From assembly GCA_014138095.1 (NCBI GenBank), contig JACGXE010000009.1:1-64000 (forward strand): a DNA stretch of 64,000 nucleotides. The letters run 5' to 3'. Made by a program: the position numbers and the translations under genes. Below, piece after piece: positions 1 through 10,318 of this stretch; the stretch's first letter is position 1; each line of letters begins with the position of its first letter. The notes below the pieces were generated by a model that was not told the DNA's origin, did no database searches, and saw only the letters and a program-made list of their open reading frames with translations. Origin of the DNA: Ochrobactrum sp. RH2CCR150. GTDB taxonomy: Bacteria > Pseudomonadota > Alphaproteobacteria > Rhizobiales > Rhizobiaceae.

Positions 1-708
1 GACTTCCCGGGCGACGAAGTTCCGATCGTCAAGGGTTCGGCTCTGGCAGCTCTCGAAGATTCCTCGAAGGAACTCGGCGAAGACGCCATTCGCAACCTGA
101 TGGACGCAGTCGACAGCTACATTCCGACCCCGGAACGTCCGATCGACCAGCCGTTCCTGATGCCAATCGAAGACGTGTTCTCGATCTCGGGTCGCGGTAC
201 GGTTGTGACGGGTCGCGTTGAGCGCGGTATCGTCAAGGTTGGCGAAGAAGTTGAAATCGTCGGCATCAAGGCAACCGGCAAGACGACGGTTACCGGCGTT
301 GAAATGTTCCGCAAGCTGCTCGATCAGGGCCAGGCTGGCGACAACATCGGCGCACTGGTTCGCGGCGTTGGCCGTGACGACGTTGAGCGCGGTCAGGTTC
401 TCTGCAAGCCAGGTTCGGTTAAGCCGCACACCAAGTTCAAGGCAGAAGCATACATTCTGACCAAGGACGAAGGTGGCCGTCATACGCCGTTCTTCACCAA
501 CTACCGCCCGCAGTTCTACTTCCGTACGACTGACGTGACCGGTGTTGTGACCCTGCCGGAAGGCACGGAAATGGTTATGCCAGGCGACAACGTCACCGTT
601 GACGTTACGCTGATCGTCCCGATCGCCATGGAAGAGAAGCTCCGCTTCGCTATCCGTGAAGGTGGCCGCACCGTCGGTGCAGGCATCGTCGCTTCGATCA
701 TCGAGTAA
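1..708 (+). CDS. tuf: Elongation factor Tu (5' end outside window)
   Basis: C-terminal 235 residues of EF-Tu, the GTPase that delivers aminoacyl-tRNA to the ribosomal A site in the cytoplasm. The frame is open from base 1, so the G-domain motifs (GKT, DxPGH, NKxD) lie upstream of the window. What is visible is the end of domain 1, then domains 2 and 3, including [18 protein letters not shown] and the [10 protein letters not shown] stretch of domain 3. It ends [18 protein letters not shown]. It lies 59 nt before rpsJ, the usual str-S10 junction. Many alphaproteobacteria carry two tuf copies; whether this one does cannot be told here. Confidence 0.98.
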   Translation, partial: DFPGDEVPIVKGSALAALEDSSKELGEDAIRNLMDAVDSYIPTPERPIDQPFLMPIEDVFSISGRGTVVTGRVERGIVKVGEEVEIVGIKATGKTTVTGVEMFRKLLDQGQAGDNIGALVRGVGRDDVERGQVLCKPGSVKPHTKFKAEAYILTKDEGGRHTPFFTNYRPQFYFRTTDVTGVVTLPEGTEMVMPGDNVTVDVTLIVPIAMEEKLRFAIREGGRTVGAGIVASIIE

Positions 709-722
709 TTAAGGTTTGTGCA

Positions 723-746
723 GGAGCGTCTCTCCGGAGACGCTCC
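723..746 (+). promoter_or_regulatory. Perfect hairpin between tuf and rpsJ
   Basis: Ten-base arms GGAGCGTCTC and GAGACGCTCC enclose a TCCG loop of the stable UNCG type. No T-run follows, so it is not a classical intrinsic terminator. It sits 21 nt before the rpsJ start. It could protect an mRNA end, act as a processing site, or take part in S10-operon control; L4-dependent leader control is known in E. coli but with a different structure. Structure seen; role inferred. Confidence 0.6.
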
Positions 747-767
747 GCGTAACAAGGAACAGATGAA

Positions 768-1076
768 ATGAACGGTCAAAACATCCGCATTCGCCTTAAG
801 GCGTTTGATCATCGGATCCTTGACGCTTCGACGCGGGAAATCGTGTCGACTGCCAAGCGTACCGGTGCAAATGTGCGCGGACCGATCCCGCTTCCTACGC
901 GGATCGAGAAGTTCACAGTTAACCGGTCGCCGCACATCGACAAGAAGAGCCGCGAGCAGTTCGAGATGCGCACGCACAAGCGTCTTCTCGATATCGTTGA
1001 CCCGACCCCGCAGACTGTTGACGCGCTGATGAAGCTCGATCTGTCCGCAGGTGTCGATGTCGAGATCAAGCTTTAA
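768..1076 (+). CDS. rpsJ: 30S ribosomal protein S10
   Basis: S10 (102 aa), first gene of the S10 cluster. It is a 30S head protein and also NusE, the partner of NusB/NusG in antitermination. The start [19 protein letters not shown] and the segment [19 protein letters not shown] are diagnostic. A GGAA-type ribosome site lies just before the ATG. Length is normal for the family. Confidence 0.98.
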   Translation: MNGQNIRIRLKAFDHRILDASTREIVSTAKRTGANVRGPIPLPTRIEKFTVNRSPHIDKKSREQFEMRTHKRLLDIVDPTPQTVDALMKLDLSAGVDVEIKL

Positions 1077-1105
1077 TCGGCTTGAGGACGGAAGGAACGA
1101 ACCCG

Positions 1106-1822
1106 ATGCGTTCAGGTGTTATTGCACAGAAGCTGGGCATGACCCGCGTCTATAACGACGCCGGCGAGCATGTGCCGGTGACGGTTCTCCGCATGGAGAA
1201 TTGCCACGTGGTAGCTCAGCGTACAGTTGAAAAGAATGGTTACACGGCTGTTCAGCTTGGCGTTGGTATCGCCAAAGTAAAGAACACGTCTAAGGCTATG
1301 CGCGGTCATTTCGCGAAGGCCGAGGTCGAGCCCAAGGCGAAGCTTGCGGAATTCCGCGTTTCTCCGGACAACCTCCTCGAAGTCGGCGCGGAAATCACCG
1401 CCGAACACTTCGTCGCCGGCCAGAAGGTCGACGTGACGGGTACTTCGATCGGTAAAGGTTTTGCCGGTGTTATGAAGCGTCACAATTTTGCTGGTCATCG
1501 TGCCTCCCACGGTAACTCCATTACCCACCGCGCTCACGGCTCGACCGGTCAGCGTCAGGACCCGGGTAAGGTGTTCAAGGGCAAGAAGATGGCTGGTCAT
1601 ATGGGCCAGACCCGCGTGACCACGCAGAATATTGAAGTTGTCTCGACGGACACTGATCGTGGCCTCATTCTGGTCCGCGGCGCGGTTCCGGGCTCCAAGG
1701 GCGCCTGGATCATCGTCCGCGACGCAGTCAAGGTCTCGCTGCCAGAAAGCGCGCCGAGGCCGGCCGCTCTGCGTGCAGGTGCCGCCAAGGCTGAAGTCGC
1801 CGCGACTGAGGGAGCCGAATAA
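1106..1822 (+). CDS. rplC: 50S ribosomal protein L3
   Basis: L3 (238 aa), a primary 23S rRNA-binding protein near the peptidyl transferase centre. I start at the ATG at 1106 ([16 protein letters not shown]), which matches the family and follows GAAGGAACGA; the upstream in-frame start at 1082 adds eight unrelated residues. The loop that reaches the active site is seen as [13 protein letters not shown], followed by [20 protein letters not shown]. The C-terminus carries an Ala/Glu-rich tail (about 20 residues) that is longer than in E. coli L3 (209 aa). The stop overlaps the rplD start by 1 nt. Confidence 0.97.
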   Translation: MRSGVIAQKLGMTRVYNDAGEHVPVTVLRMENCHVVAQRTVEKNGYTAVQLGVGIAKVKNTSKAMRGHFAKAEVEPKAKLAEFRVSPDNLLEVGAEITAEHFVAGQKVDVTGTSIGKGFAGVMKRHNFAGHRASHGNSITHRAHGSTGQRQDPGKVFKGKKMAGHMGQTRVTTQNIEVVSTDTDRGLILVRGAVPGSKGAWIIVRDAVKVSLPESAPRPAALRAGAAKAEVAATEGAE

Positions 1823-2442
1823 TGGATCTCACGATTACAACTCTTGAAGGCAAGGATGCCGGCAAGGTCAAGCTGAACGAAGATATCTTCGGCCTCGACC
1901 CGCGTGACGACATTCTTCAGCGCGTCGTGCGCTGGCAGCTGGCTCGCCGCCAGCAGGGCTCCCATCAGGCTCAGGGCCGTGGCGACGTAAGCCGCACCGG
2001 CGCGAAGATGTACAAGCAGAAGGGTACGGGTCGCGCTCGTCACCATTCGGCTCGCGCTCCGCAGTTCCGCGGTGGTGGTCAGGCACACGGACCAGTTGTC
2101 CGTAGCCATGAACACGACCTGCCGAAGAAGGTTCGCGCTCTTGGCCTGCGTCATGCTCTTTCCGCCAAGGCGAAGGCGTCCGACCTGATCATCATCGATG
2201 ATCTGGCGGCTTCCGAAGCCAAGACGAAGCAGCTTGTTTCTCAGTTCGCCAAGCTCGGTCTGGAAAATGCACTCCTCATCGGTGGTGCAGAGATCGACGT
2301 GAACTTCCAGCGTGCGGCTTCGAACATCCCGAACATCGACGTTCTGCCAGTGCAGGGCATCAATGTTTACGACATTCTTCGCCGTGGCAAGCTCGTGCTT
2401 TCCAAGGCGGCTGTCGAAGCCCTCGAGGAGCGTTTCAAATGA
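1822..2442 (+). CDS. rplD: 50S ribosomal protein L4
   Basis: L4 (206 aa) lines the upper peptide exit tunnel; in E. coli it also represses the S10 operon. The tunnel loop is visible as [20 protein letters not shown] followed by [16 protein letters not shown]. Translationally coupled on both sides: 1-nt overlap with rplC and 4-nt overlap (ATGA) with rplW. Confidence 0.97.
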   Translation: MDLTITTLEGKDAGKVKLNEDIFGLDPRDDILQRVVRWQLARRQQGSHQAQGRGDVSRTGAKMYKQKGTGRARHHSARAPQFRGGGQAHGPVVRSHEHDLPKKVRALGLRHALSAKAKASDLIIIDDLAASEAKTKQLVSQFAKLGLENALLIGGAEIDVNFQRAASNIPNIDVLPVQGINVYDILRRGKLVLSKAAVEALEERFK

Positions 2443-2732
2443 CTGATCTTCGCCATTACGACGTGATCGTCAGCCCGGTTATCACCGAGAAGTCTACTCT
2501 GGTTTCTGAACACAACCAGGTCGTCTTCAACGTAGCCCGCAAGGCAACGAAGCCGGAAATCAAGGCTGCAGTCGAAGCGCTGTTCGGCGTCAAGGTTACC
2601 GCAGTCAACACTGCAGTGCGCAAGGGTAAGGTCAAGCGGTTCCGCGGCATTATCGGGCGCCAGAGCGACGTCAAGAAAGCGATCGTTACTTTGGCCGAAG
2701 GCCAGAGCATCGACGTTTCGACCGGTCTCTGA
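2439..2732 (+). CDS. rplW: 50S ribosomal protein L23
   Basis: L23 (97 aa) sits at the tunnel exit and docks trigger factor and SRP. The opening [20 protein letters not shown] and the central [18 protein letters not shown] loop are typical. Start overlaps the rplD stop by 4 nt; rplB follows after 21 nt. Confidence 0.97.
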   Translation: MTDLRHYDVIVSPVITEKSTLVSEHNQVVFNVARKATKPEIKAAVEALFGVKVTAVNTAVRKGKVKRFRGIIGRQSDVKKAIVTLAEGQSIDVSTGL

Positions 2733-2753
2733 GAGGCCTTGGAGTAAGAGACA

Positions 2754-3587
2754 ATGGCACTCAAGCATTTTAATCCGACCACGCCGAGCCAGCGTCAGCT
2801 GGTCATCGTGGATCGCTCGGAACTCTACAAGGGCAAGCCGGTCAAGTCCCTGACCGAAGGTCTGTCCAAGAAGGGTGGCCGTAACAACACTGGTCGTATC
2901 ACTGTTCGCTTTCAGGGCGGTGGTCACAAGCGTTCGTACCGCTTCATCGACTTCAAGCGTCGCAAGCTTGACGTCGTCGGCACCGTCGAACGCCTGGAAT
3001 ACGATCCGAACCGCACCGCGTTCATCGCGCTGATCCGTTACGAAGACGGCGAACTCGCATACATCCTGGCTCCGCAGCGTCTTGCTGTTGGCGACAAGGT
3101 TGTTGCTGGTAACTCTGTTGACGTGAAGCCGGGCAATGCAATGGCGCTCGCTTCGATGCCTGTTGGCACGATCGTCCACAACGTCGAACTGAAGCCTGGT
3201 AAGGGCGGTCAGATCGCACGTTCGGCTGGCACCTACGCCCAGCTCGTCGGTCGCGACCAGGGCATGGCGATCCTGCGCCTCAACTCTGGTGAACAGCGTC
3301 TGGTTTCCGGCGCCTGCTTCGCTTCGGTTGGTGCAGTGTCGAACCCGGATCACGGCAATATCAACGACGGCAAGGCCGGTCGTTCGGTATGGCGTGGCAA
3401 GCGTCCGCACGTTCGCGGTGTTGCAATGAACCCGGTCGATCACCCGCATGGTGGTGGTGAAGGTCGTACCTCGGGTGGTCGTCACCCTGTCACTCCGTGG
3501 GGCAAGCCTACGAAGGGCAAGAAGACGCGCTCGAACAAGGCGACCGACAAGTTCATCATGCGTTCGCGCCATCAGCGCAAGAAGTAA
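2754..3587 (+). CDS. rplB: 50S ribosomal protein L2
   Basis: L2 (277 aa) is needed for subunit joining and peptidyl transfer. The invariant C-terminal segment [20 protein letters not shown], with the histidine implicated in peptidyl transferase function, is present near residue 225, followed by the basic tail. Normal length. Followed after 15 nt by rpsS. Confidence 0.98.
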   Translation: MALKHFNPTTPSQRQLVIVDRSELYKGKPVKSLTEGLSKKGGRNNTGRITVRFQGGGHKRSYRFIDFKRRKLDVVGTVERLEYDPNRTAFIALIRYEDGELAYILAPQRLAVGDKVVAGNSVDVKPGNAMALASMPVGTIVHNVELKPGKGGQIARSAGTYAQLVGRDQGMAILRLNSGEQRLVSGACFASVGAVSNPDHGNINDGKAGRSVWRGKRPHVRGVAMNPVDHPHGGGEGRTSGGRHPVTPWGKPTKGKKTRSNKATDKFIMRSRHQRKK

Positions 3588-3602
3588 GAGAGGTAGTCTA
3601 AA

Positions 3603-3881
3603 GTGGCTCGTTCAGTTTGGAAAGGTCCGTTTGTCGACGGCTATCTTCTCAACAAGGCTGAGAAGGTACGCGAAGGCGGTCGTAACGAAGTTATCAAGAT
3701 GTGGAGCCGCCGCTCCACCATCCTGCCGCAGTTTGTCGGTCTGACTTTCGGCGTCTACAACGGCAACAAGCATGTGCCGGTGTCGATTTCGGAAGAAATG
3801 GTCGGACACAAGTTCGGTGAATTCGCGCCTACGCGTACCTACTACGGTCACGGCGCGGACAAGAAGGCAAAGAGGAAGTAA
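3603..3881 (+). CDS. rpsS: 30S ribosomal protein S19
   Basis: S19 (92 aa), a 30S head protein that contacts S13 and the A-site tRNA region. Starts with GTG at 3603 ([16 protein letters not shown]), which is the family start. Motif [17 protein letters not shown] near the C-terminus. Only 2 nt separate it from rplV. Confidence 0.97.
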   Translation: MARSVWKGPFVDGYLLNKAEKVREGGRNEVIKMWSRRSTILPQFVGLTFGVYNGNKHVPVSISEEMVGHKFGEFAPTRTYYGHGADKKAKRK

Positions 3882-3883
3882 CG

Positions 3884-4273
3884 ATGGGCAAGGCCAAGGC
3901 TCCCCGCCAGCTTAAGGATAACGAGGCGAAAGCCGTCGCCCGTACGCTCCGCGTCAGCCCGCAGAAGCTTAACCTTGTCGCGAGCTTGATTCGCGGCAAG
4001 AAAGTGAATGCGGCACTTGCCGATCTGACGTTCTCGCGCAAGCGGATCGCCGATACGGTTAAGAAGACGCTTGAGTCGGCGATTGCAAACGCTGAAAACA
4101 ATCACGACCTCGACGTCGATGCTCTGATCGTCGCCGAAGCCTATGTCGGTAAGTCGATCGTCATGAAGCGCTTCCATGTCCGCGGACGTGGTAAGGCAAG
4201 CCGTATCGAGAAGCCGTTTTCGCATCTCACCATTGTTGTCCGCGAAGTCGCGGAAAAAGGGGAGGCCGCATAA
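3884..4273 (+). CDS. rplV: 50S ribosomal protein L22
   Basis: L22 (129 aa) forms the tunnel constriction with L4; its beta-hairpin is a known site of macrolide resistance changes. Visible: [18 protein letters not shown] and the hairpin region [20 protein letters not shown]. The N-terminus ([19 protein letters not shown]) is extended relative to E. coli (110 aa), as usual in Rhizobiales. Its stop overlaps the rpsC start by 1 nt. Confidence 0.97.
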   Translation: MGKAKAPRQLKDNEAKAVARTLRVSPQKLNLVASLIRGKKVNAALADLTFSRKRIADTVKKTLESAIANAENNHDLDVDALIVAEAYVGKSIVMKRFHVRGRGKASRIEKPFSHLTIVVREVAEKGEAA

Positions 4274-4983
4274 TGGGTCAGAAGATTAATCCGATCGGTC
4301 TTCGTCTCGGCATCAACCGCACCTGGGATTCGCGTTGGTACGCAAATACCGGTGAATACGGCAAGCTGCTGCATGAAGATGTCAAGATCCGTGAGTTCCT
4401 CACTGAAGAACTCAAGCAGGCTGCGATTTCGAAGATCGTAATTGAGCGTCCGCACAAGAAGTGCCGCGTGACGATTCACTCGGCTCGTCCGGGCATCATC
4501 ATCGGCAAGAAGGGTGCAGACATCGAAAAGCTCCGCAAGAAGCTTTCCGAGATGACCAATGCCGATACTTCGCTCAACATCGTTGAAGTTCGCAAGCCGG
4601 AAATCGATGCTACGCTGATCGCTCAGTCGATCGCTCAGCAGCTCGAACGCCGTGTGGCATTCCGTCGCGCCATGAAGCGTGCCGTTCAGTCGGCAATGCG
4701 TCTTGGAGCCGAAGGTATCCGTATCAACTGCTCGGGTCGTCTGGGTGGCGCGGAAATCGCTCGCATGGAATGGTACCGTGAAGGTCGCGTTCCGCTTCAC
4801 ACTCTGCGCGCCGATATTGACTACGGCACAGCAGAAGCGAAGACCGCTTATGGTATCTGCGGCGTGAAGGTCTGGGTCTTCAAGGGCGAGATCCTTGAAC
4901 ATGATCCGATGGCTTCCGAACGTCGTGCGGTCGAGGGTGACAATCAGGGTTCCTCGTCGAACCGCCGCCGCGAAAACGCTTAA
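4273..4983 (+). CDS. rpsC: 30S ribosomal protein S3
   Basis: S3 (236 aa) lies at the mRNA entry channel. The N-terminal KH domain carries the GxxG loop in [20 protein letters not shown] (about residues 74-93); the C-terminal domain includes [20 protein letters not shown]. The C-terminus ends in an Arg/Asn/Ser-rich tail. Coupled to rplV by a 1-nt overlap; 38 nt precede rplP. Confidence 0.97.
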   Translation: MGQKINPIGLRLGINRTWDSRWYANTGEYGKLLHEDVKIREFLTEELKQAAISKIVIERPHKKCRVTIHSARPGIIIGKKGADIEKLRKKLSEMTNADTSLNIVEVRKPEIDATLIAQSIAQQLERRVAFRRAMKRAVQSAMRLGAEGIRINCSGRLGGAEIARMEWYREGRVPLHTLRADIDYGTAEAKTAYGICGVKVWVFKGEILEHDPMASERRAVEGDNQGSSSNRRRENA

Positions 4984-5021
4984 AAAGCGGGCCGCGGGCG
5001 AGAAATTTGGAGTAGAGAACA

Positions 5022-5435
5022 ATGATGCAGCCTAAGCGCACCAAGTTCCGCAAGCAGTTCAAGGGCCGTATCCACGGCAACTCGAAGGGCGGCACGGATC
5101 TGAATTTCGGTGCTTTCGGTCTGAAGGCTCTCGAGCCGGAACGCGTCACCGCACGTCAGATCGAAGCGGCTCGCCGCGCGATCACCCGTCACATGAAACG
5201 TGCCGGTCGCGTGTGGATCCGCATCTTCCCTGACCTGCCGGTTACTTCGAAGCCTACCGAAGTCCGTATGGGTAAAGGTAAGGGTTCGGTTGACTACTGG
5301 GCATGCCGTGTGGCACCAGGTCGCGTAATGTTTGAGCTTGACGGCGTACCCGAAGATGTGGCACGCGAAGCCCTCAGACTCGGCGCAGCAAAGTTGCCGA
5401 TCAAGACGCGCTTTATCCAGCGCATTGCTGAATAA
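5022..5435 (+). CDS. rplP: 50S ribosomal protein L16
   Basis: L16 (137 aa) shapes the A-site side of the 50S subunit. The N-terminus [16 protein letters not shown] aligns with the family start MLQPKRTK, so the first of the two ATGs is used. The conserved [16 protein letters not shown] segment includes the basic loop near tRNA. Followed by rpmC after 12 nt. Confidence 0.97.
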   Translation: MMQPKRTKFRKQFKGRIHGNSKGGTDLNFGAFGLKALEPERVTARQIEAARRAITRHMKRAGRVWIRIFPDLPVTSKPTEVRMGKGKGSVDYWACRVAPGRVMFELDGVPEDVAREALRLGAAKLPIKTRFIQRIAE

Positions 5436-5447
5436 GGAGAGGCAACT

Positions 5448-5648
5448 ATGAAAGCCGCAGACGTTCGGGCGAAAAGCACCGATCAGATGAACGACGAGTT
5501 GGCCGCACTGAAGAAAGAACAGTTTAATCTGCGCTTTCAGAAGGCTACTGGCCAGCTCGAAAAAACCGCGCGCGTGAAGCAGGTTCGCCGCGACATTGCG
5601 CGTATTAAGACCATCGCCCGCCAGAAGGCGGCCGAAAGCAAGGCATAA
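5448..5648 (+). CDS. rpmC: 50S ribosomal protein L29
   Basis: L29 (66 aa), a two-helix protein beside L23 at the tunnel exit. The core [20 protein letters not shown] and [15 protein letters not shown] is typical. Strong AAGGAGAGG ribosome site 7 nt upstream of ATG. Spacing to rpsQ is 12 nt. Confidence 0.96.
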   Translation: MKAADVRAKSTDQMNDELAALKKEQFNLRFQKATGQLEKTARVKQVRRDIARIKTIARQKAAESKA

Positions 5649-5660
5649 GGAACAAGTATA

Positions 5661-5903
5661 ATGCCTAAACGCGTTCTGCAGGGCGTTGTCGTCAGCGACA
5701 AAAACGATAAGACTGTTGTGGTTAAGGTTGAGCGTCGCTATTCGCATCCGCTCCTCCAGAAGACCGTGCGTCAGTCGAAGAAGTACAAGGCGCATGACGA
5801 AAACAACCAGTTCAAGGTTGGTGATTCCGTTTCCATTCAGGAATCGGCTCCGATCTCGAAGGACAAACGCTGGGTCGTTCTGACGAACGAAGCAGCGGGC
5901 TAA
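5661..5903 (+). CDS. rpsQ: 30S ribosomal protein S17
   Basis: S17 (80 aa), an OB-fold primary 16S rRNA-binding protein. Visible: [19 protein letters not shown], then [14 protein letters not shown] and the [10 protein letters not shown] motif near the C-terminus. The 68-nt gap to rplN is longer than most in this cluster and has no strong hairpin that I can see. Confidence 0.97.
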   Translation: MPKRVLQGVVVSDKNDKTVVVKVERRYSHPLLQKTVRQSKKYKAHDENNQFKVGDSVSIQESAPISKDKRWVVLTNEAAG

Positions 5904-5971
5904 ATTACAAACACGCAGCTTAGGTAGGGCAGGAGCCCTTAACCAGCTGAAGGAAAAGAAGGCGGCCAGTC

Positions 5972-6340
5972 ATGATTCAGATGCAAACAAACCTCGACGT
6001 GGCGGATAACTCCGGCGCACGTCGTGTCATGTGCATCAAGGTGCTGGGCGGCTCGAAGCGGCGTTATGCTTCCGTTGGCGACATCATTGTGGTGTCGATC
6101 AAGGAAGCTATTCCGCGCGGCCGCGTCAAGAAGGGTGACGTGATGAAGGCGGTTGTTGTACGCACCGCCAAGGACATCCGTCGTCCGGACGGCAGCGTAA
6201 TTCGTTTTGATAACAACGCAGCTGTTCTCATCGATAACAAGAAAGAGCCTATCGGCACGCGTATCTTCGGACCGGTTCCGCGCGAACTTCGCGCAAAGAA
6301 CCACATGAAGATCATCTCGCTGGCTCCGGAAGTTCTGTAA
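5972..6340 (+). CDS. rplN: 50S ribosomal protein L14
   Basis: L14 (122 aa), at the subunit interface where it bridges to 16S rRNA and binds the silencing factor RsfS. Start [20 protein letters not shown] matches the family exactly in layout. First gene of the spc-type half of the cluster. Ends with [16 protein letters not shown] [12 protein letters not shown]. Confidence 0.98.
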   Translation: MIQMQTNLDVADNSGARRVMCIKVLGGSKRRYASVGDIIVVSIKEAIPRGRVKKGDVMKAVVVRTAKDIRRPDGSVIRFDNNAAVLIDNKKEPIGTRIFGPVPRELRAKNHMKIISLAPEVL

Positions 6341-6352
6341 GGAAGCACAACG

Positions 6353-6664
6353 ATGCAAAAGATTCGCAAAGGCGACAGCGTTGTCGTGCTGTCCGGTAAG
6401 GACAAGGGCCGTAAGGGCGAGGTCCTTAAGGTTATGCCTAAGGACGAGCAGGCGCTCGTACGCGGCATTAATATTGTGAAGCGTCATCAGCGCCAGACCC
6501 AGACCCAGGAAGCCGGCATTATCTCCAAGGAAGCGCCGATCCACCTGTCCAACCTGGCAATTGTTGATCCCAAGGATGGCAAGCCGACCCGCGTCGGTTT
6601 CCGCGTTGAGGACGGCAAGAAGGTTCGTGTCGCAAAACGTTCTGGAGCGCTGATCGATGGCTGA
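6353..6664 (+). CDS. rplX: 50S ribosomal protein L24
   Basis: L24 (103 aa), an early assembly initiator of the 50S subunit. The KOW motif is at the N-terminus: [20 protein letters not shown]. It overlaps rplE by 8 nt, so the two are probably translationally coupled. Length matches the family. Confidence 0.97.
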   Translation: MQKIRKGDSVVVLSGKDKGRKGEVLKVMPKDEQALVRGINIVKRHQRQTQTQEAGIISKEAPIHLSNLAIVDPKDGKPTRVGFRVEDGKKVRVAKRSGALIDG

Positions 6665-7214
6665 AGCTAAGGCACTTCCACGCTTCAAGAAGCTTTATCA
6701 GGATAATATCCGTAAGGCTCTGCTTGAAGAGTTCAAATACGACAACGAGATGCAGATTCCACGCATCACCAAGGTTGTCCTCAATATGGGCGTTGGCGAA
6801 GCCACCGGCGATTCGAAGAAGCCGTCGGTAGCCGCAGAAGACCTCAGCCAGATTGCTGGCCAGAAGGCCGTCATCACGCGCGCCCGTAACTCGATCGCAA
6901 CCTTCAAGTTGCGTGAAGACATGCCGATCGGCACGAAGGTTACCCTTCGCCAGGACCGCATGTATGAATTCCTTGATCGTCTGGTTACGATTGCTCTTCC
7001 TCGCGTTCGCGACTTCCGCGGCCTGAACCCGAAGAGCTTTGACGGACGTGGCAACTTTGCCATGGGCATCAAGGAGCACATCGTGTTCCCCGAAATCAAC
7101 TACGATAAAGTTGATCAGATCTGGGGCATGGACATCATCGTTTGCACGACCGCCAAGACGGATGATGAAGCGCGCTCTCTTCTGCGTGCATTCAACTTCC
7201 CGTTTCGGCAGTAA
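6657..7214 (+). CDS. rplE: 50S ribosomal protein L5
   Basis: L5 (185 aa) binds 5S rRNA with L18 and contacts P-site tRNA. Conserved blocks: [30 protein letters not shown] and the C-terminal [20 protein letters not shown]. Starts inside rplX. 27 nt to rpsN. Confidence 0.97.
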   Translation: MAEAKALPRFKKLYQDNIRKALLEEFKYDNEMQIPRITKVVLNMGVGEATGDSKKPSVAAEDLSQIAGQKAVITRARNSIATFKLREDMPIGTKVTLRQDRMYEFLDRLVTIALPRVRDFRGLNPKSFDGRGNFAMGIKEHIVFPEINYDKVDQIWGMDIIVCTTAKTDDEARSLLRAFNFPFRQ

Positions 7215-7241
7215 CGGCAAGCGTAGCGAGGTATAGATAAC

Positions 7242-7547
7242 ATGGCCAAGACTAGCGCAGTCGAAAAAAACAAGCGCCGCGAAAAGTTGGTTAAGCGTCA
7301 TGCTGAAAAGCGTGCACGCCTGAAGGCGATCGTAATGGATCAGGGCCTTCCGCTGGAGGAGCGCTTCCGCGCCACTATCCGGCTTGCCGAACTGCCGCGC
7401 AATTCATCGAAGGTTCGTATTCGCAATCGTTGCGAAGTATCGGGCCGTCCGCGTGGTTATTACCGTAAACTGAAGATGTCGCGTATTGCGCTCCGTCAGT
7501 TGGGTTCGCTCGGTCAGATCCCGGGCATCGTCAAGTCGAGCTGGTAA
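7242..7547 (+). CDS. rpsN: 30S ribosomal protein S14 (zinc-free type)
   Basis: S14 (101 aa), a 30S head protein. This is the long form without the CxxC-CxxC zinc site: only one cysteine ([20 protein letters not shown]) lies in the conserved C-terminal half. The N-terminal half is highly basic ([20 protein letters not shown]). Followed by rpsH after 10 nt with a GGAG ribosome site. Confidence 0.97.
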   Translation: MAKTSAVEKNKRREKLVKRHAEKRARLKAIVMDQGLPLEERFRATIRLAELPRNSSKVRIRNRCEVSGRPRGYYRKLKMSRIALRQLGSLGQIPGIVKSSW

Positions 7548-7557
7548 GGAGTAGCAT

Positions 7558-7956
7558 ATGTCTGTGTCAGATCCTCTCGGCGATATGCTGACCCGTATCC
7601 GCAACGCAGTAGGCCGCAAGAAGACCAAGGTTACGACCCCGGCTTCGAAGCTGCGCGCTCGCGTTCTCGATGTTCTTCAGTCTGAAGGTTACATCCGCGG
7701 TTACTCGCAGAGCGAATTCGTGAACGGCAAAGCCGAGATCGAAATCGAGCTGAAGTATTATGAAGGTGTTCCGGTTATCCGCGAGATTAGCCGCGTATCG
7801 AAGCCTGGTCGTCGCGTTTACGTGTCGGTCAAGTCGATCCCGCAGGTCGCGAACGGCCTCGGCATCTCGATCCTCTCCACGCCGAAGGGCGTTATGGCGG
7901 ATCATGAAGCCCGTGAACAAAACGTTGGTGGTGAGCTGCTCTGCCGCATCTTCTGA
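7558..7956 (+). CDS. rpsH: 30S ribosomal protein S8
   Basis: S8 (132 aa), a central-domain 16S rRNA binder; in E. coli it is the translational repressor of the spc operon, acting at the L5 start. Start [21 protein letters not shown]-terminal block [20 protein letters not shown] then [11 protein letters not shown] is diagnostic. Whether the E. coli control applies here cannot be seen from sequence alone. Confidence 0.97.
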   Translation: MSVSDPLGDMLTRIRNAVGRKKTKVTTPASKLRARVLDVLQSEGYIRGYSQSEFVNGKAEIEIELKYYEGVPVIREISRVSKPGRRVYVSVKSIPQVANGLGISILSTPKGVMADHEAREQNVGGELLCRIF

Positions 7957-7994
7957 TGCGGTTGACAGCGAACAGATAAAAGACAGGTATAAAA

Positions 7995-8528
7995 ATGTCT
8001 CGTATCGGTAAAAAACCCGTGCCGGTCCCGGCAGGCGTGACCGCCAGTGTTGATGGGCAGATCGTCAAGGCCAAGGGCGCGAAGGGGGAACTCTCCTTCG
8101 TCGTGCACGATGAAGTTCTGGTTAAGCTGGAAGACGGCGCTGTCAGCGTCGATCCGCGTGATCAGTCTAAGGAAGCTCGTTCGAAGTGGGGCATGTCCCG
8201 CACGATGATCTCCAACATTTTTGTTGGCGTGAAGGACGGCTTCGAAAAGAAGCTCGAAATCAGCGGCGTTGGTTACCGCGCTGCCATGCAGGGCAAGAAC
8301 TTGCAGCTTTCGCTCGGCTTCAGCCACGAAGTGGTTTATGACGTGCCTGCTGGTATTACTGTTGCTGTACCGAAGCCGACGGAAATCGTCATCAACGGTA
8401 TCGACAAGCAGCAGGTCGGTCAGGTCGCGGCTGAGATCCGCGAATATCGCGGCCCCGAGCCTTACAAGGGCAAGGGCGTCAAGTATGCGGGCGAGAAGAT
8501 CGTTCGCAAAGAAGGCAAGAAGAAGTAA
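7995..8528 (+). CDS. rplF: 50S ribosomal protein L6
   Basis: L6 (177 aa), two repeated domains near the sarcin-ricin loop. Start [21 protein letters not shown]-terminal motif [20 protein letters not shown] is the conserved rRNA-binding end. Followed after 12 nt by rplR. Confidence 0.97.
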   Translation: MSRIGKKPVPVPAGVTASVDGQIVKAKGAKGELSFVVHDEVLVKLEDGAVSVDPRDQSKEARSKWGMSRTMISNIFVGVKDGFEKKLEISGVGYRAAMQGKNLQLSLGFSHEVVYDVPAGITVAVPKPTEIVINGIDKQQVGQVAAEIREYRGPEPYKGKGVKYAGEKIVRKEGKKK

Positions 8529-8540
8529 GGGAAGCGCGTC

Positions 8541-8903
8541 ATGGCATCGCCAAAAGAAACTTTGCAGCGTCGCGCTGCTCGCGTGCGCCGTCAGCTCAAG
8601 TCTGTCGCCAACGGCCAGCCACGCCTCAGCGTGCACCGTTCTTCCAAGAACATCTACGCCCAGATCATCGACGACGTCCGCGGCGTTACGCTCGCGGCCG
8701 CTTCGACCCTCGATGGCGACCTCAAGGGCAAGCTCAAGACCGGTGCGGACCAGGCAGCAGCAGCTGCTGTTGGCAAGCTGGTTGCTGAGCGTGCCGCCAA
8801 GGCTGGCGTCAAGAACGTAGTGTTCGACCGTGGAGCTTTCATTTTCCACGGCCGCGTGAAGGCTCTCGCCGAAGCTGCCCGCGAAAGCGGCCTCAGCTTC
8901 TAA
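8541..8903 (+). CDS. rplR: 50S ribosomal protein L18
   Basis: L18 (120 aa) brings 5S rRNA to the 50S subunit. The [18 protein letters not shown] segment and the end [20 protein letters not shown] are typical. A 42-nt gap to rpsE contains a run of A-rich bases with AAAAAAGGAA as ribosome site. Confidence 0.97.
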   Translation: MASPKETLQRRAARVRRQLKSVANGQPRLSVHRSSKNIYAQIIDDVRGVTLAAASTLDGDLKGKLKTGADQAAAAAVGKLVAERAAKAGVKNVVFDRGAFIFHGRVKALAEAARESGLSF

Positions 8904-8945
8904 TAGAAGTTTGTGCTTCCGGAAAAGAAAAAAGGAAATCAGGAT

Positions 8946-9506
8946 ATGGCACAGAGAGAACGTAACCGCGAAGACCGCGGTCGCGAGGAGCGCGACAGCG
9001 AGTTCGTTGACAAGCTCGTTCACATCAACCGCGTAGCCAAGGTCGTCAAGGGCGGCCGTCGCTTCGGTTTTGCTGCTCTCGTCGTCGTTGGCGATCAGAA
9101 GGGCCGCGTAGGCTTCGGTCATGGCAAGGCACGTGAAGTGCCGGAAGCTATCCGTAAGGCTACCGAAGCTGCCAAGCGCGACATGATCTTCGTTCCGCTG
9201 CGTTCGGGTCGTACTCTGCATCATGACGTCGAAGGCCGTCATGGCGCTGGCAAGGTTCTGCTCCGTGCAGCTCCTGCCGGTAAGGGTATCATCGCCGGTG
9301 GTCCGATGCGTGCAGTGTTCGAAACGCTCGGCGTTCAGGACGTTGTTGCCAAGTCGCTCGGTTCGTCGAACCCATACAACATGGTTCGCGCGACGTTTGA
9401 TGCCCTCAAGCATCAGATGCATCCGAAGGATATCGCGGCACAGCGCGGCATCAAGTACTCGACCCTTCAGGCTCGCCGCCATGATGTGGTCGGTTCGGAA
9501 GAATAG
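8946..9506 (+). CDS. rpsE: 30S ribosomal protein S5
   Basis: S5 (186 aa), involved in decoding fidelity and mRNA unwinding at the entry channel. I choose ATG 8946 ([20 protein letters not shown]) rather than the in-frame TTG-type start at 8913, because the ribosome site AAAGGAAATCAGGAT immediately precedes it. The N-terminal 20 residues are strongly charged. The dsRBD-like domain shows [17 protein letters not shown] and [15 protein letters not shown]. Confidence 0.96.
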   Translation: MAQRERNREDRGREERDSEFVDKLVHINRVAKVVKGGRRFGFAALVVVGDQKGRVGFGHGKAREVPEAIRKATEAAKRDMIFVPLRSGRTLHHDVEGRHGAGKVLLRAAPAGKGIIAGGPMRAVFETLGVQDVVAKSLGSSNPYNMVRATFDALKHQMHPKDIAAQRGIKYSTLQARRHDVVGSEE

Positions 9507-9607
9507 CCGATAGTTTGTGTTAGTCCGGGGCCTGGCAGTTTCTGCAAGAAGTTGCATTCGATACTGAAACAGGCCACCGGATACGCCATAGACAAAGGAT
9601 TTGAGTG

Positions 9608-9805
9608 ATGGCTGAGAAGAAGGGTAAGACGGTTACGGTCGAACAGATCGGAAGCCCTATCCGTCGTCCAGCCGAGCAGCGTGCAACGCTGATCGGTCTC
9701 GGACTTAACAAAATGCACCGCCGCCGCACGCTGGAGGATACTCCTTCGGTTCGTGGCATGATCGCCAAGGTTCAGCATCTCGTCCGCATCGTGGACGAGG
9801 CCTGA
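9608..9805 (+). CDS. rpmD: 50S ribosomal protein L30
   Basis: L30 (65 aa), a small 50S surface protein. ATG 9608 is preferred over the adjacent GTG at 9605. The core [20 protein letters not shown] then [16 protein letters not shown] is diagnostic. The 101-nt gap after rpsE is one of the longer gaps in this cluster. Confidence 0.96.
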   Translation: MAEKKGKTVTVEQIGSPIRRPAEQRATLIGLGLNKMHRRRTLEDTPSVRGMIAKVQHLVRIVDEA

Positions 9806-9824
9806 TAACGCAGGGGATAGAGAC

Positions 9825-10298
9825 ATGAAACTCAACGATCTGCGTGATAAGCCAGGTTCCGTCAAGGCTCGTAAGCGCGTTGGCCGTGGTATCGGCTCGG
9901 GCACCGGCAAAACCGCTGGCCGCGGCGTCAAGGGCCAGAAGTCCCGTTCGGGCGTCGCGATCAATGGCTTCGAAGGCGGCCAGATGCCAATCTACCGCCG
10001 TCTACCAAAGCGCGGCTTCACCAACATCTTCGCAAAGAGCTTCAACGTTGTGTCGCTCGGCCGTGTTCAGGCCGCTATCGACGCCGGCAAGCTGGATGCC
10101 AAGGCTGTTGTGAACCTCGAAGCGCTGAAGGCTGCTGGTGTGATTCGTCGCGCCAAGGACGGTGTTCGCATTCTTTCGGATGGCGAGCTGAAGGCTAAGG
10201 TAACCTTTGAGGTTGCTGGCGCTTCCAAGTCGGCAGTCGAGAAGATCGAAAAGGCTGGCGGCAGCATCAAGCTTCCGGAAGCCGCAGCTGCCGAATAA
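9825..10298 (+). CDS. rplO: 50S ribosomal protein L15
   Basis: L15 (157 aa), a late-assembly 50S protein. The glycine-rich basic N-terminus [20 protein letters not shown], followed by KGQKSRSG and [17 protein letters not shown], is diagnostic. Last ribosomal protein gene before secY; the 217-nt gap that follows holds a nested palindrome. Confidence 0.97.
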   Translation: MKLNDLRDKPGSVKARKRVGRGIGSGTGKTAGRGVKGQKSRSGVAINGFEGGQMPIYRRLPKRGFTNIFAKSFNVVSLGRVQAAIDAGKLDAKAVVNLEALKAAGVIRRAKDGVRILSDGELKAKVTFEVAGASKSAVEKIEKAGGSIKLPEAAAAE

Positions 10299-10318
10299 GG
10301 CTTCTGCAATAAAATTAT

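Noticed and set aside
2367-3572. Open reading frame of 401 codons antisense to rplW and rplB
   Set aside because: Shadow of strongly codon-biased ribosomal genes.
7902-9557. Open reading frame of 551 codons on the minus strand across rpsH-rplF-rplR-rpsE
   Set aside because: It runs antisense through four ribosomal protein genes; no ribosome site and no recognisable domain.
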